From Pseudomonas delhiensis (GTDB lineage: Bacteria > Pseudomonadota > Gammaproteobacteria > Pseudomonadales > Pseudomonadaceae), in contig NZ_FZPC01000009.1 of the NCBI RefSeq assembly GCF_900187975.1, forward strand, positions 124,001-188,000: a stretch of 64,000 bases of DNA. The letters are read 5' to 3'. The notes under the pieces were generated by a model. That model was given only the letters and a program-made list of their open reading frames with translations. It was not told the origin of the DNA and did no database searches. Shown here piece after piece: positions 25,541-34,616 of the stretch (position 1 is the stretch's first letter; the number at the start of each line of letters is the position of its first letter). The position numbers and the translations under genes are program-made.

Positions 25541-28500
25541 TCAGGGGCAGTTGAAGGCCATGGCCTCGAAGGGGTTGCGGATGCTGTTGGGGGTGAACTC
25601 CAGGGTCACCCGCCGGCCGTCCAGCTCGAAGGTCGCCAGGCGCGACAGGCGCGAGCTGCCGGGCGCCAGGCGGGCCTTGTCGAGCAGGCGGTTCAGCGCC
25701 CAGTCGCCGGTGGTGCCCAGGCTGCTGCTGGCGCCGTTGACCAGGTTCAGCTGCAGGTTGACCCGCGAGCTGTTGCGCGTGCCCGGCCAGCCGATGGCCA
25801 TGGGCACCTGCGGCCCGTGGCTGTAGCGCAGCACCTGGCCGTCGACGTCCAGCACCATGTTCAGCACCTCGCTGTCCATGCTCACCGGCGTCACCGTGAG
25901 GCGGTAGCCGGGCAGTTCCTGGCTGGCGTTGAAATAGGTGTCGCGGATCGAGCGCGCCTGCTGGAAGGCGCGCAGCAGGCCCTCGCCGCCGGGCAGCGTC
26001 TTGCCGTCCACCCCCGGGTTGAAGCGCCATGTGCGCCCGGAGGTGTCGATGCGGCCTTCCAGGTTCTGCCGGAAGAAGCTCTCCATCAGGCCCTTGTTGG
26101 GGGCGAACATGCGGGCGAAGTCGGCGGCGGCGATGTCCATGGCGGCGCCGCGCTGCAACGGATAGCGGCCGGCGATGGCCTGCCGGCAGAAACTGCCGAC
26201 CTCGGCGCCGATGCGCCTGCGGGTGCTCTCCATTTCCTGCAGCTGGGTGTCGGTGCTGGCGCCCACGCTGAGCGACAGCAGCATGCCCTGGAACGGCTGC
26301 GGCAGGCGCCCGGCCTCGGCCTGCAGGCGGGTGATGACGTCCCCCGCCGGCACCGGCATGCCGCTGTTGGCCGCGCCCTGCACCGCGGTCAGGTAGTTGT
26401 AGAGGCCATCGGTCTGCTTGAGCACGGCGTCGAAGGGGATGCCGCCCTCGGCCTTGTCCGCGCCGGGGCTGCCGGCCAGTTCGATGAAGGCGCCATAGTG
26501 GTTGATCACCACTTGCTCGGGCTGGCTGGCGGCGTCGATCTCGACGTGGCTCTCGCGCTGGGAGAACAGCGCGTCGAACAGCCCGCCGGGGCTGCTCGGC
26601 GAGGCCGAGGCCTTCTCGTTGACCAGCGACTTGGCGGCGCGGTCCACGCGCTCGTCGGTGAGGTTGACGTTCTTCACCAGGTTGAGCAGCAGCCGGCGCA
26701 GCGGCGAGTCGGCCGCCGACAGCAGGCGCGCGGTGCCGATGCGCTGGGCGAGGCTGGCCACGTTGGTCAGCTCCAGGTCCGCCAGCAGGCCGTCCCAGGT
26801 GCGGATGAAGTCGCGCATGTAGAGCAGCCGCACGGTCTTCTCGACGTCCTCGCGGGCCTCGGCCTGGGCCGTGAAGCCGAGCACCCAGCCGTCCTCGCGG
26901 CCAAGCACCTCGACCACGCCGGGCAGTTGCTTGTCGAACGCCAGCCAGTAGCCCTGCGGGGTGAACAGGCCCGGCAGGCCCTCGCCCAGGGGCAGGCCGC
27001 TGCGGCGCTTGAAGGCCAGCTCCGCCTGGGGCCCGGCCAGTTCGGCGACGCTCAGCGACTTCAGCGCCTCGGGCTTGAGCAGCATGCGCTTGAGGCGCCC
27101 GTAGATGCGTTGCGCCAGGGGCACCTGGGCCAGGTAGGCGCGCACGGCGTCCTCCAGCTTTTCGTCGCGCAGGTAGGGCGAGGCCTGGACCTGCTCGTCG
27201 AGCAGTTGCCCCAGGTGCCATTCCAGCTGCTGCCACTGGGCCTTGGTGCCGGCCTGGGGCTGGCTGCGCTGCAGGTTGTAGATCAGCCAGGCGCGCAGGA
27301 AGCGGCCGTCGTACTGTTCGGGCAGGTAGAGCATGCGGTAGGCCTTGAGCGCCTCGAAGCTGAAGTCCGGGTCGGTGCGCGGGTCCTGCCGCAGGATGTG
27401 CTGCACCTGGAAGGCGGCCAGCGGCAGCAGCAGCTCCTTGAGGGCGCGCCGGTACAGCGCCTGGCCGGCGCTGCCGACCAGTTCGCCGCGGTACAGGCCG
27501 AAGCCGTAGCGGCCGGGCGGCGCCTGCAGGGCGAACTGCTGGCTCTGCGGCAGGTGCAGGATGTCGTCGAGGTAGGGCAGCAGGCGGAAGAAGTCCTGGG
27601 CGTCCAGGCGCTGCAGCGTCTCGCCCTGGCGCTCCAGGGGCGCGACCTTGGCGCGCACCTCGTCCAGGTAGGCCAGGTTGTTGCGGTAGCTCCAGGCCCA
27701 GCAGAAGCCAGCGGCGCCCAGCGCCAGCAGCAGGCACAGGTAGCCCAGCCAGTGCAGCGCGCGGTTGCGGTATTCCCACCAGCGGTTGCTGCCGGCAAGG
27801 CCCGCCTCGCGGAACACCACCTCGCGCAGCACGCCGAGGAGGAAGAAGCTGCGCCCGCGCTCGGGCAGCGCGGCCTGCTCGCCGGCGGCCTGGCCGGGCG
27901 CCGGCGCGGCCAGGCCCAGGTAGCGGTTCAGCTCGCCCATCACGCGGTCGAAGGGCTGCCCTTCCTGGGTGCCGCTGGTGAAGTAGATGCCGCGCGGGGT
28001 GAAGCTGGCGCTCTCGAAGCTGGACGAGGCGAAGACCGTGAGCAGGTAGGCCTTGAGCGGCTCGCGCAGGGCCAGGAACTCCTGCGGGAAGCGGTAGCAG
28101 GCGCCGCGCTCGGCCAGCCCGCTGGCGGCGCCCAGGACCTCCGGCAGCGCGCTCTGCAAGCGGTCGTGGAGCAGGGCGAACTCCTGGTCGTAGGCGCCGG
28201 GCAGGTCGAAGTCGGCCTGGCCGCCCCAGGCGCGCGGGAAGGTGAAGCCCCAGACCTGGGCGCGCTGCTCGGCGTCGAGGTCGGCGAAGTAGGCGGCGAA
28301 GCCGTCGAGCAGGTCGGCCTTGGTCAGCAGCACGTAGACCGGGAAGTCGATCTTCAGTTGCTCGTGCAGCTCCAGCAGGCGCCGGTGCAGGGCCTGGGCC
28401 TGCTCGTACAGCTCCGCCTCGGAGGCGCCCAGCAGGTCGGCGATGCTGATGGTCACCAGCACGCCATTGATCGGCTGGCGCGCCCGGTACTTGCGCAGCA

Positions 28501-29179
28501 GGCCGAGGAAGCCGAGCCACTCGCCGGCGTCCTGCTCGCGCTGGCTTTCCTGGGTGGTGTAGCGGCCGGCGGTGTCCAGCAGCACCGCCTCGTCGGTGAA
28601 CCACCAGTCGCAGTTGCGGGTGCCGCCGACGCCGCGCAGGGCGGCGCTGCCGAAGCGCTCGGCAAGGGGGAAGTGCAGCCCCGAGTTGACCAGGGCGGTG
28701 GTCTTGCCGGCGCCCGGCGCACCGATGATCACGTACCAGGGCAACTGGTACAGGTGCTGCCGGCCGAAGCGCAGCAGGCCGAACAGCCAGCGCGGCCAGC
28801 CGGAGGCGCGGGCGTCGCGGTCGAAGCGCATCCGCCGCAGCAGGCGGGTGGCCTCCTCGAAACGCTCGCGCAGGCGCGGCTCGGCCCCCTGCCCGCCGCC
28901 GGCGGCGCTCTCCCCTTCCTGGCTCATGCGCTTGAGCAGGTGCCGGTTGCGCCAGCTGCGGTACAGCGCCGGCAACAGCCGCGCCAGGCCCCACAGCAGA
29001 CAGATCAGGGTGATCGTCAGGGTGCGGTTGACCTCGCTCTCCAGCGGGCGCAGGTCGCCGACGGCCAGCAGCGGGCCGGCGGTCCAGATCAGCATGGACA
29101 GCGCGGCTATCCCCATGCCGCCCCAGAACAGGCGGCTGGCGAATACCGAGAGCAGCGAGTTGAACAGCGAAGCGAACAT
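25541..29179 (-). CDS. tssM: T6SS membrane-complex protein TssM (IcmF)
   Basis: The 1212-residue protein forms the envelope-spanning channel with TssL and TssJ. Two transmembrane segments lie near residues 18-40 and 53-73, a Walker A motif GAPGAGKT at 153-160 begins the cytoplasmic NTPase-like domain, and a third transmembrane segment (LGYLCLLLALGAAGFCWAW) follows near 480. The rest is the periplasmic region ending in the IcmF C-terminal domain. The ATG at 29179 shares a base with the tssL stop (TGATG). The upstream open frame to 30475 is shadow of tssL. The NTP site looks intact. Confidence 0.95.
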   Translation of the reverse strand: MFASLFNSLLSVFASRLFWGGMGIAALSMLIWTAGPLLAVGDLRPLESEVNRTLTITLICLLWGLARLLPALYRSWRNRHLLKRMSQEGESAAGGGQGAEPRLRERFEEATRLLRRMRFDRDARASGWPRWLFGLLRFGRQHLYQLPWYVIIGAPGAGKTTALVNSGLHFPLAERFGSAALRGVGGTRNCDWWFTDEAVLLDTAGRYTTQESQREQDAGEWLGFLGLLRKYRARQPINGVLVTISIADLLGASEAELYEQAQALHRRLLELHEQLKIDFPVYVLLTKADLLDGFAAYFADLDAEQRAQVWGFTFPRAWGGQADFDLPGAYDQEFALLHDRLQSALPEVLGAASGLAERGACYRFPQEFLALREPLKAYLLTVFASSSFESASFTPRGIYFTSGTQEGQPFDRVMGELNRYLGLAAPAPGQAAGEQAALPERGRSFFLLGVLREVVFREAGLAGSNRWWEYRNRALHWLGYLCLLLALGAAGFCWAWSYRNNLAYLDEVRAKVAPLERQGETLQRLDAQDFFRLLPYLDDILHLPQSQQFALQAPPGRYGFGLYRGELVGSAGQALYRRALKELLLPLAAFQVQHILRQDPRTDPDFSFEALKAYRMLYLPEQYDGRFLRAWLIYNLQRSQPQAGTKAQWQQLEWHLGQLLDEQVQASPYLRDEKLEDAVRAYLAQVPLAQRIYGRLKRMLLKPEALKSLSVAELAGPQAELAFKRRSGLPLGEGLPGLFTPQGYWLAFDKQLPGVVEVLGREDGWVLGFTAQAEAREDVEKTVRLLYMRDFIRTWDGLLADLELTNVASLAQRIGTARLLSAADSPLRRLLLNLVKNVNLTDERVDRAAKSLVNEKASASPSSPGGLFDALFSQRESHVEIDAASQPEQVVINHYGAFIELAGSPGADKAEGGIPFDAVLKQTDGLYNYLTAVQGAANSGMPVPAGDVITRLQAEAGRLPQPFQGMLLSLSVGASTDTQLQEMESTRRRIGAEVGSFCRQAIAGRYPLQRGAAMDIAAADFARMFAPNKGLMESFFRQNLEGRIDTSGRTWRFNPGVDGKTLPGGEGLLRAFQQARSIRDTYFNASQELPGYRLTVTPVSMDSEVLNMVLDVDGQVLRYSHGPQVPMAIGWPGTRNSSRVNLQLNLVNGASSSLGTTGDWALNRLLDKARLAPGSSRLSRLATFELDGRRVTLEFTPNSIRNPFEAMAFNCP

Positions 29180-30444
29180 CAATGGGCCTCCGTCAGTGGG
29201 CCACGCCAGGGGTGCGCCGGTCTGCGCGGGGGAACCTGCAGGGCGATCTCCACCCGCCGGTTGAGCGCCTTGTTGGCGCGGCTGTCGTTGGGCGCCAGCG
29301 GCTCCCGCTCGCCGCGCCCCTCGGCCTGGATACGGCCAGCCAGCGCCGCGGAATCCAGCAGCAGGCGGCCGACCGACTCGGCACGGGCCTGGGACAGTTC
29401 CCAGTTGGAGGCGAAGCGTGCGCTGCGGATGGGGTCGGAGTCGGTGTAGCCGAGCACCAGCACCTTGCCTTCCAGCTCGCCGAGCACCTGGGCCACGCGC
29501 CGCACCAGCGGCAGGTAGGCCGGCTGCATGCTCGAGGCGCCGGAGGCGAACAGGCCATCGCCGCGCATGATCACCACGCTCTGGTGCTCGTCGTCGCGCA
29601 CCGTGACCAGGCCTTCGGCGATCTCCTTGTGGAAGAAGCGCTTGAGGCTGATGCGCGGTTCCAGCGGCCTCGCCGCCGGCATCTCCAGCTCGACACGCGG
29701 CAGTTGCACCTGGTAGATGGCGCTGAGCACCGGTTCGGTGGCGTCGCCCAGGCGCCAGTTCAGGTTGATGTAGGTCAGGCAGGCGCACAGGCCGAACAGT
29801 GCCGCGCAGGCCCACAGCGGCAACATCGGCCGCCAGGTGCGGCTGCCCACGGGGGTGTCCAGGGCATGCGCCGACAGCGCTCCGGAATAGGCGCCACGGC
29901 TCGTGCGGATCACCTGCTGCAGGCGCTGCCGGAGGGTTTCCAGATGGCTGCGGCCGCCATCGAGGACGCGGTAGCGGCCCTCGAAGCCGAACAGCAGGCA
30001 GAGGTTCAGCAGTTCCAGCAGCGGCAGGTTCTCCCTGGGGTTCTGCGACAGGCGCGCCAACAGCTGGAAGAACTTCTCGCCGCCCCAGGTCTCGTTGTGG
30101 AAGGTCACCAGCAGGCCGTTGCGCGACCAGACGCAGGCCTGGCCCCAGGGCGTCAGCGAGATGGCCTCGTCGAGCACCGTGCACAGGCAGTAGCGCGCGC
30201 CGATCAGCACCTCGTGGCCGAGGCCGGCCTTCTGCCCGTTCACCTCGAAGCGCCGCACCTGTTCGATGAGCTGGTGCCGCAGCGCGGCCGGGTCGGCATG
30301 CAGCGGCGCATGGCGCAGCTGCGGTATGGCGTTCAACAGCGGCGTCGCCGCCTCCACCAGCGGGTTGCGCGCCCGCAGCGGCAACCGCTCTCCCGCGCGC
30401 CGGTCCATCCCGACCTGGCGCGCTGCCTTGGCTGACTCTTCCAT
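29179..30444 (-). CDS. tssL: T6SS membrane protein TssL (DotU) with C-terminal OmpA domain
   Basis: The 421-residue protein has an N-terminal cytoplasmic DotU domain (RNPLVEAATPLLNAIPQL, then GARYCLCTVLDEAISLTPWG and FHNETWGGEKFFQLLARL), one transmembrane helix near residues 210-230, and a periplasmic OmpA-like peptidoglycan-binding domain (VLVLGYTDSDPIRSARF, NWELSQARAESVGRLL, RVEIAL). It is an evolved TssL that anchors the membrane complex to the cell wall. Start 30444 is preferred since GAGG lies 6 bases before it; 30459 is possible. It is followed by tssM with a 1-base overlap. Confidence 0.93.
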   Translation of the reverse strand: MEESAKAARQVGMDRRAGERLPLRARNPLVEAATPLLNAIPQLRHAPLHADPAALRHQLIEQVRRFEVNGQKAGLGHEVLIGARYCLCTVLDEAISLTPWGQACVWSRNGLLVTFHNETWGGEKFFQLLARLSQNPRENLPLLELLNLCLLFGFEGRYRVLDGGRSHLETLRQRLQQVIRTSRGAYSGALSAHALDTPVGSRTWRPMLPLWACAALFGLCACLTYINLNWRLGDATEPVLSAIYQVQLPRVELEMPAARPLEPRISLKRFFHKEIAEGLVTVRDDEHQSVVIMRGDGLFASGASSMQPAYLPLVRRVAQVLGELEGKVLVLGYTDSDPIRSARFASNWELSQARAESVGRLLLDSAALAGRIQAEGRGEREPLAPNDSRANKALNRRVEIALQVPPRRPAHPWRGPLTEAH

Positions 30445-30511
30445 CGTCGTCCTCAACATCCTCTCCTGGAACCACGGGGCCCTTCCCCGCGGCGCCTAAC
30501 CTCGCCGCCGC

Positions 30512-31858
30512 TCAACCCTGCTCGTTGCGGATGGCCCAGAACTCCATTTCCAACCCGGGAAAATGCCCCGCCACGTGCAGCGCGAAGGCCCCGGAACGTT
30601 CCATCTGCGACCACAGTTCCCCGCCCCGCTCGATCTCGAAGTAGGTGAAGCCGGAGTGGTAGGGAATCTGCCGCGGCGCCACCGGCATCGGCTGCAGGGC
30701 GATGCCCGGCAGTTGCAGTTGCACCAGGTCGCGGATGCGCTGCACCGGCGCCACCTTCAGTTGCGCCGGCAGGTGCGTGCGCAGGCTCTCCGCCGGCAGG
30801 TCGGCGCGCGCGGCCAGGACGAAGCCGAAGTCGTCGAGCATCGCCGGGTTGGCCAGCGAGGCCACGCTCAGGCCGTGGGAGCGCTCGACGATGGGGATCT
30901 GCAGGGCGCTGTCCTCGTGGATCACCGACAGGCCCTGGCGCAGCAGCAGTTGCAGGCGGCCGAAGCAGCCCGCCAGGTCGTCGTGGTCGTACACCGGCAG
31001 CTCGCCGGCGCTGAGCATGCGCCGCGGGGTGAAGGTGGCCAGCTCGCCGGCCAGCGCCAGCCAGTCGGCGAACAGCCGCTCCGGGTGCAGGCTGGCCAGG
31101 CTGATGGCGTGGCTGACCTGGCCGAGGTGGCGGTTGATCAACTGCAGCAGCAGGAAATCGGCGATCTCCGAGACGCCGGCACGCCCGGCCTGCTCCAGGC
31201 GCTGGCCCATCTGCTGGCTGCGCTGCTGCAGCAGACCCTGCAGGTCGCGTTGCAAGGCCAGCAGGTTGTCGTCGCGGCGACAATTCAGGGTCGGCGGGAT
31301 GTAGCCGGCGTCCAGGCGCAGGCCGTTGTCCGCGCCGCGCTCCAGCACCCGCACCACGCCCATGGCGATCCAGTTGGCGTTCAGCTCGTTGGCCGGCATC
31401 AGCCGCAGGCGCAGGCGGCTGGCCTGGATCTGCGCGCTGCCCACCGCCACCGCGTTGAAGTCGTCCACCTCGGCCTCGTAGGCCAGGTGCCGCGCCAGGG
31501 AGTCGGCGCGCTCGGCGAAGATCACTTCCTCGCGCCCCGGCAGTTGCACCGGCAGGGCCAGCACCACCGCCTGGCCGCCCTTGCTTTCGCCGAGGGCCAG
31601 GGGCGGCGGCGCCTCGCGGGCGCCGCGGAAGGCGAAGTAGGTGCCGTCGGGCATCACCCCGCTGGCGGCGTCGAGCGCCACCAGCCCCTGGCGCAGCGCG
31701 GCCTGGTCGACGTCCAGTTCGAGGAAGCCCCAGTGGTGGCCGTGCAGGGCCATACCCCAGTCGGCGATGCTGCGCTCCAGGTAGCTGACCGACTGCTGGA
31801 AGTGGTGGGGCCGCAGGAACATCCCTTCGGTCCAGACGATCTTGTGTGCTTGTTTCAT
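30512..31858 (-). CDS. tssK: T6SS baseplate-membrane connector TssK
   Basis: The 448-residue protein matches TssK (ImpJ/VasE), the trimeric connector that docks the baseplate to the TssJLM complex and resembles phage receptor-binding proteins. It opens with KIVWTEGMFLRPHHFQQSVSYLERSI and ends with YFEIERGGELW and HVAGHFPGLEMEFWAI, all hallmark regions. Length is usual (about 445). Gap of 15 bases from tssJ and 67 bases to tssL. Confidence 0.95.
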   Translation of the reverse strand: MKQAHKIVWTEGMFLRPHHFQQSVSYLERSIADWGMALHGHHWGFLELDVDQAALRQGLVALDAASGVMPDGTYFAFRGAREAPPPLALGESKGGQAVVLALPVQLPGREEVIFAERADSLARHLAYEAEVDDFNAVAVGSAQIQASRLRLRLMPANELNANWIAMGVVRVLERGADNGLRLDAGYIPPTLNCRRDDNLLALQRDLQGLLQQRSQQMGQRLEQAGRAGVSEIADFLLLQLINRHLGQVSHAISLASLHPERLFADWLALAGELATFTPRRMLSAGELPVYDHDDLAGCFGRLQLLLRQGLSVIHEDSALQIPIVERSHGLSVASLANPAMLDDFGFVLAARADLPAESLRTHLPAQLKVAPVQRIRDLVQLQLPGIALQPMPVAPRQIPYHSGFTYFEIERGGELWSQMERSGAFALHVAGHFPGLEMEFWAIRNEQG

Positions 31859-31873
31859 GCTGGGCTTTCTCCT

Positions 31874-32473
31874 TCAGCGGCAGTCCGCGCCTTCCGGGGC
31901 GCAGGGGGTCAGGCGCAACCCGCCGGCGCCGGCGAACACCTGCGCATCCCAGCGCGGCGTGCGCGCGCCTTCGCCGGCGGCCTCCGGCCACAACTGCGCC
32001 AGGGGCGCCACGCCCGGCTCGGGCAGGCTCAGCACCAGGCGCCAGGTGTTCGCCTGCAGGTCCTGGAACTCGCCGAGCACACCCAGGTAGCGCATGCCCG
32101 GCGGCACCTCGAAGCGCACTGCCCTGCCCTGCTGTCCGGGCAGCAGGAAGAACTGCTCGCTGCCCAGCAGGCTGTCGCCCAGCACCGTGGCCGGCTCGTT
32201 CTGCAGCGAGAAGAAGTCGCCGTTGAGGAACTCCTCCTGGCGCCGCAGGTGGAACAGCCGCAGCTTCAGCGGCGCCGGCTGCAGGCTGGTGCGGTTGGCG
32301 TTGAGCCGGGCGTCGGCGTTGAACAGCACGCCGTACTCCAGCGGCGCGGCCGGCTTGAGCTGCTCCAGCGGCGCCGGCTCGCTCCAGGGCCACAGGCCAC
32401 AGCCGGTGGCCGAGGCCAGCAGCAGGCCGAGCAACAGGCGCCGGCAGGCGGCGGTGATGGATGCTCCGTGCAT
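31874..32473 (-). CDS. tssJ: T6SS outer-membrane lipoprotein TssJ
   Basis: This 199-residue protein has a lipoprotein signal: positively charged start, hydrophobic stretch LLLGLLLAS and a lipobox ending ATGC near residue 25, so the mature protein would be anchored to the outer membrane through that cysteine. The body is TssJ-like (LEYGVLFNADARLNANR, LKLRLFHLRRQEEFLNGDFF). TssJ holds the TssM periplasmic domain. A Cys pair near the C-terminus (CAPEGADC) is an uncommon addition. The start at 32473 follows a GGGAG site; upstream frame is shadow. Confidence 0.9.
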   Translation of the reverse strand: MHGASITAACRRLLLGLLLASATGCGLWPWSEPAPLEQLKPAAPLEYGVLFNADARLNANRTSLQPAPLKLRLFHLRRQEEFLNGDFFSLQNEPATVLGDSLLGSEQFFLLPGQQGRAVRFEVPPGMRYLGVLGEFQDLQANTWRLVLSLPEPGVAPLAQLWPEAAGEGARTPRWDAQVFAGAGGLRLTPCAPEGADCR

Positions 32474-32478
32474 GCCGC

Positions 32479-32868
32479 TCAGCTCCCCATCAACGCGATC
32501 TTCAGTTGGCTGGGCAGCAGGCGCGCGCCGACGACGTTGGTCAGGTTCTGCAGCGTCAGGCTGGTCATGCGCGTGGCCGGCAGGCCCTGGAGGATGAAGC
32601 TGCCGACCCCGGTGATGTGCCGCGAGGGGCCCATCACCGTGCCCGAGACCACGCCGCCGCAGCTCCCGGGCGCGTCGCCGAGGGTCAGCGGCACCAGGGT
32701 GCCGAGGTTGTGCACCGGCCCGCCGACGAACAGGATGTTGGTGATGTTGGGCACCGCCGTCGCTCCCAGGGCGAGGTTGACGTAGGGCACCGGCAAGGGC
32801 ACCGGCGGCGTCAGGCAGACGTCCGGGACCGCGATATCGAGGCCACCGGCTTGGCAATTGGCGAACAT
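32479..32868 (-). CDS. PAAR-like DUF4150 spike-tip protein
   Basis: The 129-residue protein is a DUF4150 PAAR-like domain and little more: N-terminal MFANCQAGGLDIAVPDVCLTPPVPLPVPYVNLALG, followed by ITNILFVGGPVHNLGTLVP and a GTVMGPSRHITG segment. Such proteins sharpen the VgrG spike and often carry toxin domains at the C-terminus, but here there is no extension, so it would serve as a bare tip or as an adaptor for a separately encoded cargo. It lies 15 bases after the DUF3540 gene and 5 bases before tssJ. Confidence 0.88.
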   Translation of the reverse strand: MFANCQAGGLDIAVPDVCLTPPVPLPVPYVNLALGATAVPNITNILFVGGPVHNLGTLVPLTLGDAPGSCGGVVSGTVMGPSRHITGVGSFILQGLPATRMTSLTLQNLTNVVGARLLPSQLKIALMGS

Positions 32869-32883
32869 CAGCGTGCTCCTTCT

Positions 32884-33519
32884 TCAGCCGACGTGGATCT
32901 GCTGGGCATCGAGCTTGGCCAGGTCCTGGGAAGTGATCAGCGTGTTGCGCGCATGCAGGCGCAGGCTGTCGTCGGCCTGGTAGTCGAGGTGGCCGGCGCG
33001 CACGTGCTCCACGCCGCCGACCTGGCGGAACAGCGACTGGCTGACCTGGCTCAGGGTGCGCCACAGCGTCTCGCAGGTGCCGCCCACCCAGCGCGCCGCG
33101 CCGACCCAGGCCGACAGTTCGTCGCCGCTGTAGCGCAGCGCCTGCACGCGGCATTCGCCGGTATCGGCCTCCAGGGCGAAGGCCGGCGCCGCCATGGCCA
33201 GGCGCTGGCCGGCGTCCAGGCGCAGTGCGCCGCCGGGGGCGCAGATGCTCAGGTCGCCGGCTACGCTCAGCCGCGACGGCGTCTGCGCCCGGGCCCGCTC
33301 CAGCACCGCGAGCATCCAGTAGCGGCGCTCGGCCAGCGCCAGCAGCACGCTGTCGCCTTCCTCCGGCGCCAGCAGGCAACTGGCCGAGCGCTGGCAATGC
33401 CAGCCGCGCCCCTGCGCCTGCACCATGAAACTGCCGTCGGCCAGGCAATCCACCACGCTGCCCTGCAGCAGCCCCAGCGACGGCGCCGGCATCGCCGCGG
33501 CGTGTTCGACATTGATCAT
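32884..33519 (-). CDS. DUF3540 T6SS tip-cassette protein
   Basis: The 211-residue protein matches the DUF3540 family, found beside VgrG, DUF2169 and DUF4150 genes in proteobacterial T6SS loci; its biochemical role is not established. The sequence is rich in short beta-type segments (GSVVDCLADGSFMVQAQGRGW, YWMLAVLERARAQ, LSVAGDLSICAPGGALRLDAG) that recall the needle-like repeats of spike proteins. Start 33519 is chosen because GGAGGA lies 7 bases before it; an earlier ATG at 33549 overlaps the upstream stop as ATGA and would add 10 residues. A spike assembly or adaptor role is inference. Confidence 0.82.
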   Translation of the reverse strand: MINVEHAAAMPAPSLGLLQGSVVDCLADGSFMVQAQGRGWHCQRSASCLLAPEEGDSVLLALAERRYWMLAVLERARAQTPSRLSVAGDLSICAPGGALRLDAGQRLAMAAPAFALEADTGECRVQALRYSGDELSAWVGAARWVGGTCETLWRTLSQVSQSLFRQVGGVEHVRAGHLDYQADDSLRLHARNTLITSQDLAKLDAQQIHVG

Positions 33520-33545
33520 CGTTGCTTCCTCCGAATTGAACCGGC

Positions 33546-34616
33546 TCATGCCTGCCCTCCGGCATTGCGCTCGGCGCTGAAAAGCTCGGCCGCGGCCAGC
33601 TCCGGATCGCTCCAGAGCACGCCCTCGTCCCCCGTCCACTGGCTGTCCTGGGTGTTCGCCCCATGGAAGACCGTGCGCTGGCAGTACGCCTCGCGGAAAT
33701 CCGCGCCAGCGAGGTCGGCGCGGGTGAAATCGGCATGGGCCAGGCGTGCGCCGGCGAACACCGCGCGTTCGCCATGACAGCCCTGGAACACCGCCTGGCG
33801 CAGGTCGGCGCCCTGGAAACTGGCGCCGGCCAGTTGCGCCAGCGGCCACAGGCTCTGCCGCAGCAGGCTGGCGTCCAGGCGCGCGGCGCACGCATCGGCG
33901 CCGGCGAACAGCGCCTGCTCGGCGCGCACCTCGGACAGGTCGGCGCCCCGCAGCGAGGCCCCCTGGAAATTCGCCCGGACCAGGCTGCAGCCGTTCAGAC
34001 GGGCGCCGTCGAGGTGGCTCTCGGTGAACAGGCAGGCGTCCAGGACCTGGCCGGCCAGGTCCATGGCGCGCAGGTCGCAGCGGTAGAACAGGCACTGGGC
34101 GAAGCGCGCGCCGGCCAGTTGCACGGCGCGCAGGTCGAGGTCGTGGAAGCCCGCGCGCTCCAGCTGGCAGCCGGCGAGTTTCAGCTGCGCCAGGGCGGTC
34201 CGCGAGAAGCTGCTCTGCAGCAACTGGCCACCGCTGAATTCGACGGCCTCGACCTCGCCTTCCAGCCATTGCACCTGCTCCAGGCGGCAGGCGGAGAAGT
34301 CGCAGGCCCGCACCTGGCTCTGGTTGAACAGGGTGCGTTGCAGGTGCGCCCCGGCCAGGCTGCAGCGCTCCAGGTGGCAGGAAAGGAACTGGCCGCCCTC
34401 CAGGGACGCGCCGCGCAAGTCGCAATCCTCGAAGCGGCACTGCTCGAACAGGCAGTCGCGCAGTTGCATGCCATGCAGGTCCAGGCCCTGCCAGCGGACC
34501 TGGCGGAAGATGCTCCCGTCCAGATCCAGCCCTTGCAGGTCGATGCCCTCCAGGCTGCAGGCCTCGATCACCTCGCCGCGCGCCAGGCGCGCCTGCAATT
34601 GCTCGCGGTCGATCAT
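33546..34616 (-). CDS. Pentapeptide-repeat protein of the T6SS tip cassette
   Basis: This 356-residue protein is made almost entirely of A(D/N)LxX-like pentapeptide repeats (for example LEGIDLQGLDLDGSIF, GADLSEVRAEQALFAGADA), which fold as a right-handed quadrilateral beta-helix. The first 15 residues (MIDREQLQARLARGE) form a short non-repeat cap. It overlaps the preceding DUF2169/pentapeptide gene by ATGA and the next frame by 4 bases. The family is common next to DUF2169 genes in T6SS loci; function unproven, with a structural or cargo-adaptor role inferred from context. Confidence 0.85.
   Translation of the reverse strand: MIDREQLQARLARGEVIEACSLEGIDLQGLDLDGSIFRQVRWQGLDLHGMQLRDCLFEQCRFEDCDLRGASLEGGQFLSCHLERCSLAGAHLQRTLFNQSQVRACDFSACRLEQVQWLEGEVEAVEFSGGQLLQSSFSRTALAQLKLAGCQLERAGFHDLDLRAVQLAGARFAQCLFYRCDLRAMDLAGQVLDACLFTESHLDGARLNGCSLVRANFQGASLRGADLSEVRAEQALFAGADACAARLDASLLRQSLWPLAQLAGASFQGADLRQAVFQGCHGERAVFAGARLAHADFTRADLAGADFREAYCQRTVFHGANTQDSQWTGDEGVLWSDPELAAAELFSAERNAGGQA

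Noticed and set aside
25481-29449. A 1322-codon open frame on the plus strand opposite tssM
   Set aside because: Low-complexity Ala/Gln/Val-rich translation, fully antisense to tssM which has clear motifs and coupled neighbours.
29179-30475. Upstream extension of tssM to 30475 giving 1644 residues
   Set aside because: The added part overlaps tssL in another frame and is Arg/Ala-rich; the ATG at 29179 sits at the tssL stop and begins a normal TssM.
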